The notes below the pieces were generated by a model. That model made no database searches. It saw nothing but the letters and a program-made list of their open reading frames with translations, and was not told where the DNA came from. Position numbers and translations under genes: made by a program. Source: Prevotella sp. (lineage in GTDB: Bacteria; Bacteroidota; Bacteroidia; Bacteroidales; Muribaculaceae). From it: DNA of 64,000 nucleotides. The stretch is from contig JAMPIK010000002.1 of NCBI GenBank assembly GCA_023662865.1, positions 142,106-206,105 of the forward strand. Reading direction: 5' to 3'. Below are positions 37,157-44,276 of the stretch, piece by piece; positions within the stretch are counted from its first letter, which is position 1, and each line of letters begins with the position of its first letter.

Positions 37157-38344
37157 TCAACGGGCGAGGGTATAAATCTCCCGGCAGTCGGCCATGGATA
37201 GAGGCACATAAAATCCCAATGTGTCGCCCATATTGGTGTGCAGGCTCTCCACAAGCTTATCTATATCAGGCTCGCTGCCAATGAGTTCGCGAATATTTCC
37301 GGGCATGCCTAATGTGCGATAGAACCCTTTGAGCGCGTCCGCCGCCAAGCGGCAAGTCTCCTCTACCGTGCGGTTTATCGGGAAGATATTCAGCACATTC
37401 TGAGCAAACTGAACCACCTTGCCGGGATTGTGCTTGGCCACAAACTCCAACCATGCCGGCACGATAACCGCCAGCCCGGCTCCATGTGCCACGCCATACC
37501 ACGCACTCAGCTCATGTTCAAGGCGGTGACTGCTCCAGTCTTCCTCTTTGCCGGTGCCGCACAGGCCATTGTGAGCCAATGTAGATGCCCACATTATGGA
37601 GGCTCGCGCATCATAATTGTCGGGATTGTCCACAAGCACCAAGGCATTGCGCATCACATCGCGCATTATCGCCTCGGCTATGCCGTCGGGCAAATCGGTG
37701 GCCGGGGTGTTTGAGAAGTAGCGCTCGAAGATATGGCAGAGCATATCCACGATGCCGCAAGCTGTCTGATACCATGGGAGTGTGTAGGTAAGCTCCGGAT
37801 TCATCAGCGCGAAGCGAGGACGCAAATGCATGGGGTAACGCACCGAAATTTTATGGCGTCCGTTGTCATCGCATTTGGTAATCACGGAGTTACCGCTTCC
37901 CTCGCTGCCGGCGGCCGGTATGGTTAGCACTACTCCCAGCGGAAGTACCTCCCCGTCTTTGGGGGTGGCTTTACCGCAATAGAAATCCCAGAAATCACCC
38001 TCGTATTTCACTCCAAGTGCAACCCCCTTGGTTGAGTCTGTTACGGAGCCGCCGCCTACAGCAAGCAGGAAGTCGACCCCTTCACGGCGTGCCAACTCAA
38101 TTCCTTCGTACACTTCAATGTCGCGAGGGTTGGGCTGTATGCCTTTCTGTTCAATGAAGCTGATGCCGGCTGCCGTGAGCGACTCGCGCACTTGCGAAAG
38201 CAAACCGCTGCGCTCCGCACTCGACGAACCGCTCACAATCATTACTTTATGAGCACCATGACGGCGCACTAATTCACCGGCTTGACTCTGCACTCCTTTA
38301 CCGAATACAAATTCCGTGGGAGAATAAAATGTGAAATTTTCCAT
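37157..38344 (-). CDS. Iron-containing alcohol dehydrogenase
   Basis: A 395-residue NAD(P)H-dependent dehydrogenase of the iron-activated type III family, close to butanol dehydrogenase/YqhD-like enzymes. Motifs: FYSPTEFVFGKGV at the start, the nucleotide loop AVGGGSVTDSTKGVALG near 95-110, and the metal ligands in the ACGIVDMLCHIFERYF region and in RLEHELSAWYGVAHGAGLAVIVPA (H-x-x-x-H). Likely reduces aldehydes in fermentation or detoxification. It follows the HIT gene by 3 bp and is last in the greA-HIT-ADH group. Confidence 0.9.
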   Translation of the reverse strand: MENFTFYSPTEFVFGKGVQSQAGELVRRHGAHKVMIVSGSSSAERSGLLSQVRESLTAAGISFIEQKGIQPNPRDIEVYEGIELARREGVDFLLAVGGGSVTDSTKGVALGVKYEGDFWDFYCGKATPKDGEVLPLGVVLTIPAAGSEGSGNSVITKCDDNGRHKISVRYPMHLRPRFALMNPELTYTLPWYQTACGIVDMLCHIFERYFSNTPATDLPDGIAEAIMRDVMRNALVLVDNPDNYDARASIMWASTLAHNGLCGTGKEEDWSSHRLEHELSAWYGVAHGAGLAVIVPAWLEFVAKHNPGKVVQFAQNVLNIFPINRTVEETCRLAADALKGFYRTLGMPGNIRELIGSEPDIDKLVESLHTNMGDTLGFYVPLSMADCREIYTLAR

Positions 38345-38347
38345 CTC

Positions 38348-38740
38348 TTACTGCAATTTGGAGGAGATGGCCTGAGCTATCTGCTTCATTTTCTCCGGAT
38401 CCGGGTTGTCAATCTTATGCTTGAAATCCATGTCGCCCTCATTTTTGAGCGGCACCAAATGGATATGTGCGTGAGGCACTTCCAGCCCCAGCACGGTCAC
38501 ACCCACCTTGCGGCAGGGCATTGCCTCTTTTATGCCTCCGGCAACTCGCTTGGCAAAAACAATCATGCGAGAAAGCTCTTCATCGCTGAGGTCGAAGATA
38601 TAGTCTTCCTCTCGCTTGGGCACTACCAATGTGTGACCCCAGTTCACCGGATTGATATCCAAGAATGCGAAAAACTCATCGTTTTCGGCTATCTTGTAAC
38701 AGGGTATTTCACCGTTTATGATACGAGAAAAAATAGTCAT
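38348..38740 (-). CDS. HIT-family nucleotide hydrolase
   Basis: A 130-residue histidine-triad protein. The triad HAHIHLVPL lies at about residues 94-102, preceded by the typical start MTIFSRIINGEIPCYKI and the helix with NWGHTLVVPKR. Related HINT enzymes hydrolyse adenosine phosphoramidates or acyl-adenylates. It lies between greA (12 bp upstream) and the dehydrogenase. Confidence 0.92.
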   Translation of the reverse strand: MTIFSRIINGEIPCYKIAENDEFFAFLDINPVNWGHTLVVPKREEDYIFDLSDEELSRMIVFAKRVAGGIKEAMPCRKVGVTVLGLEVPHAHIHLVPLKNEGDMDFKHKIDNPDPEKMKQIAQAISSKLQ

Positions 38741-38752
38741 GACCTTCGGAAT

Positions 38753-39217
38753 TTAGATTTCAATTTTCACAATCTCAAAATCCATTACGCCGGCCGGTGC
38801 CTTGATTTGCACCTTGTCGCCCACCTTGTGGCCGAGCAGTCCCTGTGCAATCGGGGTGCTTGACGCTATCTTGTGCTCGCGCAGGTTGGCTTCGCTTTCG
38901 GTTACGATGGTGTATGTCATCTGCATACCGTTGGCTGTATTCTTGATAGTCACGGTGTTAAGCAGCTGCACGATTTCGGTGTTCAGCTTTGAGTCATCAA
39001 TGATACGCGCGGTAGCCACCAACTCTTTGAGTTTTGCTATCTTCATTTCAAGCAAGCCTTGTGCCTCCTTGGCGGCATCATATTCCGCATTCTCCGAGAG
39101 GTCGCCCTTGTCGCGAGCCTCGGCTATCGCATGCTTGATGGCCGGACGCTGTGCCTCAAGAGCGGCAAGCTCCTCCATCTTCTTGTCATATCCTTCTTTT
39201 GTAAGATAAGTTGCCAT
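38753..39217 (-). CDS. greA: Transcription elongation factor GreA
   Basis: A 154-residue factor that stimulates cleavage of backtracked RNA by RNA polymerase. The N-terminal coiled coil (LTKEGYDKKMEELAALEAQRPAIKHAIAEARDKGDLSENAEYDAAKEAQG) carries the acidic tip residues in GDLSENAEY. The C-terminal FKBP-like domain has the PIAQGLLGHKVGD motif. First gene of the greA-HIT-ADH unit. Confidence 0.95.
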   Translation of the reverse strand: MATYLTKEGYDKKMEELAALEAQRPAIKHAIAEARDKGDLSENAEYDAAKEAQGLLEMKIAKLKELVATARIIDDSKLNTEIVQLLNTVTIKNTANGMQMTYTIVTESEANLREHKIASSTPIAQGLLGHKVGDKVQIKAPAGVMDFEIVKIEI

Positions 39218-39327
39218 ATATTATATTTTTCTTATTTTCTTTACACAATAATAAAAGAAAGACGCCTTACCGCTCTCCTTGCGGGAACGTAAAGCACCTT
39301 CGGCTCTGTACAATATTTTTCTTAGTG

Positions 39328-39357
39328 CAAAATTACAAAAAAAAAATGAACCAACAA
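39328..39357 (-). promoter_or_regulatory. Promoter of the greA operon
   Basis: Minus-strand TTG at 39357-39355, 19 bp, TAATTTTG at 39335-39328. This leaves a leader of about 105 nt. The 314-bp gap between greA and the porin otherwise shows no gene; the porin's own promoter was not recognised in it. Confidence 0.6.
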
Positions 39358-39531
39358 AAAAACGATTTTCCTTAAACTTTTATTCAACCGCAGTCGTTAT
39401 TAAGTAAAAACCGCAATAAAGCGCGTAAATACTACGAATTACACACAATGAAAAACACACACTGCTCATTCGGAGTGCCGGCGCGCTATATTAAGGTAAA
39501 CGATAGAAAGATAATTTAAAAGTGTAGTATT

Positions 39532-40695
39532 ATGAAAAAGATTTTACTCTGTGCAGCACTGTTAGCCGGCGGCATGATTTCCGCATCCGCGCAGAATGCG
39601 ATGGTTCAGCCCAAATTCGGCGACAATTGGAGTATCGGTATTGACGGTGGTGTTACCACTCCGTTAAATTCAGGTCCCTTCTTCGGTAATATGCGTGGCA
39701 TCGTGGGTCTCCACTTGCAGAAACAAATTACACCCGTTTTCGGCCTCGGCGTTGAAGGCAATTGGGGTATCAACACTTCTTCTTGGAGACATCGCGTTCA
39801 TTCATCTACAGCATTCGACAGCCAGTATGTTGGTGCTTACGGTGCTATCAACCTCTTCAACCTCTTCTCACCCTGGGGCAGCGAGCAAGGCCGTAAATTC
39901 GACATTGAGGCAGTGGCCGGTGCCGGTTGGGGTCACTACTATCAGTCCGGCCTCGACGATTGGAACTTCTTCGCAACCAAAGTGGGCTTGAATCTCAACT
40001 TCCACCCCACTGACCGCGTGACAATCGCTCTTAAACCCTCTGTTACTTGGAACATGTCCGATGCTGATGTCAACAAATCGTCAGCCGCTTACAACGTGAA
40101 CCGCGCTACTTTCGACCTCATGGCAGGCGTAAGTGTAACCCTCGGCGATCAGTTCCAATACGTAACTCCTTACGATCAGGCTACTATCGATGAACTCAAC
40201 GCTCGTGTAAACGGCCTTCGTGCCGACCTTGGTGTTGCCGCCGCCGCTCTTGCAGAGTCCGAAGCAAACAACGCCGCTCTCGCAGCTCAGCTCGCTGACT
40301 GTCAGAATAAGAAACCGGAAGTTGTTACAAAGAACACTGACCAGCTCTCAACAGTACGCTATGTGAACTTCGAACTCGGTCGTTACAACATCACAGCTTC
40401 TCAGATGCCGAACGTGGCTGCCGTAGCTTCCTACTTGAAGAATCACCCGAAAGCAAAAGTAGTAATCAAGGGTTATGCAAGTCAGGACGGTCCGCTCGAA
40501 GTAAACATTCGTCTCGCCAACCAACGTGCTGAGTCTGTTCGCAACACTCTCGTTAACAAGTACGGTATCGCAGCAGACCGCATCCAGGCAGAAGGTCAAG
40601 GTATCGGACACATGTTCGAAGAAGAAAGCTGGAACCGCGTTGCAATCTGTACTCTCGATGAGCCTGCAACTACTACCACTACCGTAACAAAATAA
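39532..40695 (+). CDS. OmpA-family outer-membrane porin (Omp40/41-like)
   Basis: A 387-residue outer-membrane protein: signal peptide (1-20, ISASAQ), an N-terminal eight-stranded beta-barrel (about 25-215) rich in aromatic-ended strands, a coiled/Ala-rich hinge with a cysteine (LAAQLADCQNKK), and a C-terminal OmpA peptidoglycan-binding domain. The latter includes VRYVNFELGRYNITASQMPNVAAVASYLKNHP, IKGYASQDGPLEVNIRLANQRAESV and AEGQGIGHMFEEESWNRVAI. It resembles the Omp40/41 (Pgm6/7) proteins of Porphyromonas and their Bacteroides counterparts, abundant proteins joining outer membrane and wall. Codon choice is more regular than in neighbours, as for a highly expressed gene. Confidence 0.93.
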   Translation: MKKILLCAALLAGGMISASAQNAMVQPKFGDNWSIGIDGGVTTPLNSGPFFGNMRGIVGLHLQKQITPVFGLGVEGNWGINTSSWRHRVHSSTAFDSQYVGAYGAINLFNLFSPWGSEQGRKFDIEAVAGAGWGHYYQSGLDDWNFFATKVGLNLNFHPTDRVTIALKPSVTWNMSDADVNKSSAAYNVNRATFDLMAGVSVTLGDQFQYVTPYDQATIDELNARVNGLRADLGVAAAALAESEANNAALAAQLADCQNKKPEVVTKNTDQLSTVRYVNFELGRYNITASQMPNVAAVASYLKNHPKAKVVIKGYASQDGPLEVNIRLANQRAESVRNTLVNKYGIAADRIQAEGQGIGHMFEEESWNRVAICTLDEPATTTTTVTK

Positions 40696-40720
40696 AAAGA
40701 CTCCCTCCACATGAGTCTTT
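40696..40720 (+). terminator. First hairpin after the porin gene
   Basis: An 8-bp perfect stem (AAAGACTC with GAGTCTTT) starts directly after the porin stop codon; the descending arm ends in TTT. Confidence 0.55.
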
Positions 40721-40750
40721 AGATTTCAAACCAATAATTTAGCACTACGA

Positions 40751-40784
40751 AAAGGGGTGTCGGAACCAATTCCGGCACCCCTTT
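40751..40784 (+). terminator. Second, stronger hairpin after the porin gene
   Basis: A 15-bp stem with one G-U pair (40751-40765 with 40770-40784), 4-nt loop, ending in CCCCTTTAT. Together with the first hairpin it should stop porin transcription efficiently. Confidence 0.65.
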
Positions 40785-40808
40785 ATCAGTTCAGTCGGTG
40801 TAGATTTC

Positions 40809-41210
40809 TTGACTTCGTCAATGCCTAACCCTAATGAAATATTAGAATCAAAATTGATTAAGGGCAAACGCGAAGCTTGCCATAAGGCAAGTGCCCACGC
40901 GGATAGCGCAGATCTTTTATTTGGAATGTCAACGGTTTGGGCGGATGTCAAGTGATTTTGCCGAGGCAAAATCACTTGACCGCAAATTGGGGCGGTAATT
41001 GTAATGACCGGCAAGATTATTGAAGAAGCAAAAGCTGAGCCTCCCCGCTTGCTATAAGAATCACCCCCCAAGCGCATAGTTATAGCTAGTGCACAAATAC
41101 TTTGTGTACGACCTACAACCCCACGATATGCGAGTGCCGAAGCCACAAGTTTCCGTGGGGTAACGTACGCTCCGGGCACCGGCGGCAAAGCCGCAAGTGC
41201 CCGGAGCGTA
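40809..41210. repeat. Non-coding block of successive palindromes
   Basis: A 400-bp gap filler with at least five perfect inverted repeats: TTGAC/GTCAA (40809-40821), CTTGCC/GGCAAG (40876-40891), a 16-bp-arm palindrome with 2-nt loop (40947-40962 with 40965-40980), ACCCCACG/CGTGGGGT (41118-41161), and a 14-bp arm pair (41166-41179 with 41197-41210) enclosing GCGGC/GCCGC. A 147-codon frame crosses it on the minus strand, but its composition is not protein-like. It could be a structured RNA, a decayed mobile element, or clustered terminators. Confidence 0.55.
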
Positions 41211-41235
41211 TATCATAGTCTTAGTGGGATACGAT

Positions 41236-41541
41236 TTATTTACCAAGCGACTTAAAAGCCGCACCAAGGGTTGCTGCCATATAATCACCCATAGCTTCCT
41301 GTACTTCCTTATCTTCCAAAAGCTTGGCCTGCTCTTCTTCAGACATGTCCTTAGTTACTTCCTCGCACTTCTTGGTACACTCGTCTACAGCCTCTTGTAT
41401 TTTCTTTTCATCACCGTTAGCTGCTTTAATCTGCTCAGTAGCATCATTCATATAGCCCGCCACCTTGCTCGCCGGGCTGCCACACGAAGTCATCGCAAAG
41501 ATGCACAGAGCTGCCGCAAAAGATAAAATAATTTTCTTCAT
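41236..41541 (-). CDS. Small helical lipoprotein
   Basis: 101 residues with a lipoprotein signal (MKKIILSFAAALCIFAMTSC-GSP, cysteine about residue 20) and a Lys/Glu-rich helical mature part containing a cysteine pair (ECTKKCEEV). Function unknown; related short lipoproteins are common in the group. Before insertion of the MITE-like element at 41558-41746 its ATG lay a few bases after the fabF stop, so it was probably co-transcribed with fabF. The element's sequence is now part of its upstream region. Confidence 0.75.
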   Translation of the reverse strand: MKKIILSFAAALCIFAMTSCGSPASKVAGYMNDATEQIKAANGDEKKIQEAVDECTKKCEEVTKDMSEEEQAKLLEDKEVQEAMGDYMAATLGAAFKSLGK

Positions 41542-41549
41542 TTTTATTA

Positions 41550-41754
41550 TTCCTTAAGGCAGGTTCTATAAATTGATTCAAGGTGATTTTGAGATGAATT
41601 TTAGACTGATTTAATGGTCTGCTGAGGGAACAATGCGAGCATTGTGACCGATACAAACCCTTAAAGCAGTCAAAATTCAGCCAAAATCAGCCGAAAGCCT
41701 GCATTTCTAATAATTAATAATTTCGCAGCGTTCAATTTATAGAACCTTCCTTAA
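41550..41754. mobile_element. MITE-like element inserted at the 3' end of fabF, with 8-bp target duplication
   Basis: The 189-bp core (41558-41746) has terminal inverted repeats sharing 15 bp (GGTTCTATAAATTGA). It is flanked by direct repeats TTCCTTAA at 41550-41557 and 41747-41754. The left end carries four extra bases (GGCA) before the shared repeat. Inside, long imperfect arms pair (TGATTTTG...TGAATTTT...ACTG on the left with its complement near 41664-41687). No frame encodes a transposase. Removing the element and one repeat restores fabF ending ...KKFKE-TAA. Eight-bp duplications and GG-starting ends are seen in ISL3-type elements; that link is only a suggestion. Confidence 0.8.
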
Positions 41755-43006
41755 ATTTTTTCATTATCAGACAAGCATTGTGACCGCCGAAACCGAACGT
41801 ATTGCTCAACGCAGCATTCACAGTGCGCTTCTGAGGTTCATTAAATGTGAAGTTCAAATCATAGTCAACCTCCGGATCATTGTCGCCCTCAACATGGTTG
41901 ATTGTCGGCGGAATCACATCATCTGTGATAGCCTTTACACAGAACAGAGCCTCAAGAGCACCGGCTGCACCAAGCAAATGGCCGGTCATTGACTTTGTTG
42001 AACTCAGATTCATCTTATACGCATGGTCGCCGAACACCTTCTTGATAGCCTTAGCCTCGGAAATGTCGCCAACCGGAGTGGAGGTACCGTGCAAGTTGAT
42101 ATAATCAATATCCTCTGGCTTCATGCCGGCATCCTTCAGAGCACTCTCCATCACCAGGCATGCACCCAAACCTTCAGGATGTGTAGCCGTAATATGATAA
42201 GCATCAGCACTCAAACCGCCGCCTACCACCTCGGCATAAATCTTCGCACCGCGAGCCTTGGCATGCTCATACTCCTCAAGCACAAGCGCTGCCGCACCCT
42301 CGCCGATTACGAAACCGTCGCGTGAACCGGAGAACGGCCGAGACGCCGTAGCCGGATCATCATTGCGAGTAGACAGCGCACGCATCGAATTGAAACCGCC
42401 CACACCGGCCGGATAAATCGCTGCTTCCGCACCGCCGGCAACTATCGCATCGGCATAACCCAAGCGGATATAGTTGAACGCATCTACAAGCGCATTATTC
42501 GATGAGGCACAAGCCGATACGGTACCGAAATTCGGACCGCGAAACTCATGCTCTATGGAGATATGTCCGGCTGCTATGTCGGCAATCATCTTCGGTATGA
42601 AGAACGGATTATATTTCGGACCCTTTTCCTCATTCTTGGCATAAAAACCGGCTTCCTCCTCAAAGGTATGAAGGCCGCCGATACCGGCTGCAAAAATCAC
42701 ACCTACTCGATTCTTGTCTACGCCCTCGCTTTCAAGCTTCGCATCTGCTATTGCCTCATCGGCAGCCACCATGGCATACATGGCATACAAGTCAAGCTGA
42801 CGCGCCTTCTTGCGGTCAAAATGAGCTGCCGGGTCAAAATCTTTCACCTCACACGCAAACTTTGTCTTAAACAAACTCGCGTCAAAATGGGTTATCGGGC
42901 CGGCACCGCTCTTCCCTTTAAGAGCATTTGCCCACGTCTCCTCTGTATTGTTTCCAATAGGAGTCAAGGCCCCAAGTCCCGTTACTACTACTCTTTTAAG
43001 TTCCAT
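41732..43006 (-). CDS. fabF: 3-oxoacyl-ACP synthase II
   Basis: 424 residues from the ATG at 43006 (MELKRVVVTGLGALTPIGN). Condensing enzyme of fatty-acid elongation, joining malonyl-ACP to acyl-ACP. Catalytic triad visible: Cys in TVSACASSNNALVDA, His in NLHGTSTPVGD and His in KSMTGHLLGAAGALEA. The last four residues (GSIN) and the TGA come from the terminal repeat of the inserted MITE-like element; the original end was probably KKFKE. The change lies beyond the fold and should be harmless. It follows acpP on the same strand with a 162-bp gap holding a hairpin. Confidence 0.95.
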   Translation of the reverse strand: MELKRVVVTGLGALTPIGNNTEETWANALKGKSGAGPITHFDASLFKTKFACEVKDFDPAAHFDRKKARQLDLYAMYAMVAADEAIADAKLESEGVDKNRVGVIFAAGIGGLHTFEEEAGFYAKNEEKGPKYNPFFIPKMIADIAAGHISIEHEFRGPNFGTVSACASSNNALVDAFNYIRLGYADAIVAGGAEAAIYPAGVGGFNSMRALSTRNDDPATASRPFSGSRDGFVIGEGAAALVLEEYEHAKARGAKIYAEVVGGGLSADAYHITATHPEGLGACLVMESALKDAGMKPEDIDYINLHGTSTPVGDISEAKAIKKVFGDHAYKMNLSSTKSMTGHLLGAAGALEALFCVKAITDDVIPPTINHVEGDNDPEVDYDLNFTFNEPQKRTVNAALSNTFGFGGHNACLIMKKFKEGSIN

Positions 43007-43094
43007 TATAAGTAGGTTTTGTTTATATGGCAACAGGAAGCCGTTTCACCGGCAACCTGCTTTTAATCAAGATAATATGCAAACATATAAACAA

Positions 43095-43144
43095 ATGCAC
43101 CGCGAAGACAATTCCCCTTTGGGCGGGACGCCGCCGCGGTGCAT
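43095..43144 (-). promoter_or_regulatory. Hairpin between acpP and fabF
   Basis: A 10-bp perfect stem (43095-43104 with 43135-43144) closes a 30-nt GC-rich loop, 25 bp after the acpP stop. It may act as a partial terminator that sets the high acpP to fabF ratio, or protect the acpP mRNA end. Confidence 0.5.
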
Positions 43145-43168
43145 CGTCTGTCTGTCTGCGAGCCTTGA

Positions 43169-43405
43169 TTACTTCTTGTGCTCCTCGATGTATGCGATGG
43201 CATCGCCTACTGTTGCGATTTTTTCTGCCTCTTCTTCGGGGATGGTCAGGTCAAACACCTTCTCAAACTCCATGATCAGCTCTACGGTATCGAGTGAGTC
43301 TGCACCCAGATCCTTGCTGAATTCAGCGGTTTCAATTACTTCGTTTTCGTCTACGCTGAGCTTGTCAACAATGATTTCTTTTACTTTAGATGCTATTTCA
43401 GACAT
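43169..43405 (-). CDS. acpP: Acyl carrier protein
   Basis: A 78-residue acidic helical protein carrying the growing fatty-acid chain. The phosphopantetheine serine lies in [15 protein letters not shown] (about residue 37). Typical start ([15 protein letters not shown]) and end ([10 protein letters not shown]). Genes acpP-fabF adjacent as in many bacteria. The 188 bp between it and the next gene hold no other gene. Confidence 0.96.
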   Translation of the reverse strand: MSEIASKVKEIIVDKLSVDENEVIETAEFSKDLGADSLDTVELIMEFEKVFDLTIPEEEAEKIATVGDAIAYIEEHKK

Positions 43406-43593
43406 AATCTAAGATTTTATTTGTGATTAATATGAATTTACTTTCTTTTTACCCACAAAAGCACATACCCCGAAGAGCACAACTTTCGTTTCAGAGTGCA
43501 AAGTAAACACATTTTTTTTAATTACGGAAATTTTTCCGCTATAAATTAAACAAACGATGCACATTTTTTTAAATTTTGTGCAGTTATCAACAC

Positions 43594-43932
43594 TCAAAAA
43601 CCTCTAAAATCCCTCATGCCGAGTTGGGTTAAGCCCGGTTCACGATACCGGCCAAAATATTTGCCATTGATGCGCTTCAAGTGCAGTTCGTTGGAGAGCC
43701 GGCCTGAACAGCCGCTGATTGCATCACCCGGCAGAGTGACTGTGATGCCTTTGATATTGGTGCCTTTAACTGAGGGCTCATCGATACGTATCGCCACGTC
43801 ATAGGTCTCGGCTTTTTCAAACCCGAGACTATGTAAAGGAAGGTTGTCAGTATTGAGGGTGAAGTCAATCTCCGCAGCCGATGCCGAGACAATGAAACCG
43901 ATGGCCAAGGCAATAAGCAAATGTCTTGTCAT
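43594..43932 (-). CDS. Short secreted protein, probable N-terminal fragment
   Basis: 112 residues with a signal peptide (1-19, IVSASAAEIDF) and a beta-rich segment (LGFEKAETYDVAIRIDEPSVKGTNIKGITVTLPG). This segment resembles the N-terminal region of longer secreted Bacteroidales proteins. The end (REPGLTQLGMRDFRGF) is poor in structure and looks like run-on, so the gene may be a truncated remnant. A MITE-like element ends 38 bp upstream of its start. No function assigned. Confidence 0.5.
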   Translation of the reverse strand: MTRHLLIALAIGFIVSASAAEIDFTLNTDNLPLHSLGFEKAETYDVAIRIDEPSVKGTNIKGITVTLPGDAISGCSGRLSNELHLKRINGKYFGRYREPGLTQLGMRDFRGF

Positions 43933-43966
43933 AGTCGCAATGTTTTTGTTTGACTGTAAAATTATC

Positions 43967-44128
43967 TAAGAGCTTGTTTCCAAAAATTACCGTTATGTCT
44001 CGCAGCTGAACCTCATCCTTTAGCCTGTGGTTCAGTTACATAGCTCGCTATGTCCCCTCACCGGCAGCCTCAAATCCGAGGCACATCTGTGACCCTGACG
44101 TTCACATTTTTTATTAAACAAGCTCTAA
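43967..44128. mobile_element. MITE-like repeat element, full copy
   Basis: A 156-bp core (43970-44125) with perfect 10-bp terminal inverted repeats (GAGCTTGTTT and its complement) flanked by TAA on both sides (43967-43969, 44126-44128). A related copy in the opposite orientation begins at 63907 with the same flank. Internal hairpins include ACATAGC/GCTATGT and GCCTC/GAGGC. No coding capacity. A 3-bp TAA duplication would fit an IS5-type parent; that is inference. The rest of the 344-bp gap (44129-44276) is AT-rich without features. Confidence 0.75.
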
Positions 44129-44276
44129 GTGCCTACTCAATCCGAATTAAACTATAATAACGCTCAAAAAGACGTAATATCGTCCTGAATTACTGATTAT
44201 CAATCAGATAAGATATATACTGCCTTTCATTGGGGTTATATAGGTTGAAGCGCTAAAAATCAGCAGAAAGTCTGCC

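Noticed and set aside
40745..41188. 147-codon minus-strand frame across the palindrome block
   Set aside because: Its translation follows the inverted repeats, lacks a hydrophobic core pattern or known motif, and starts within a hairpin arm; treated as non-coding.
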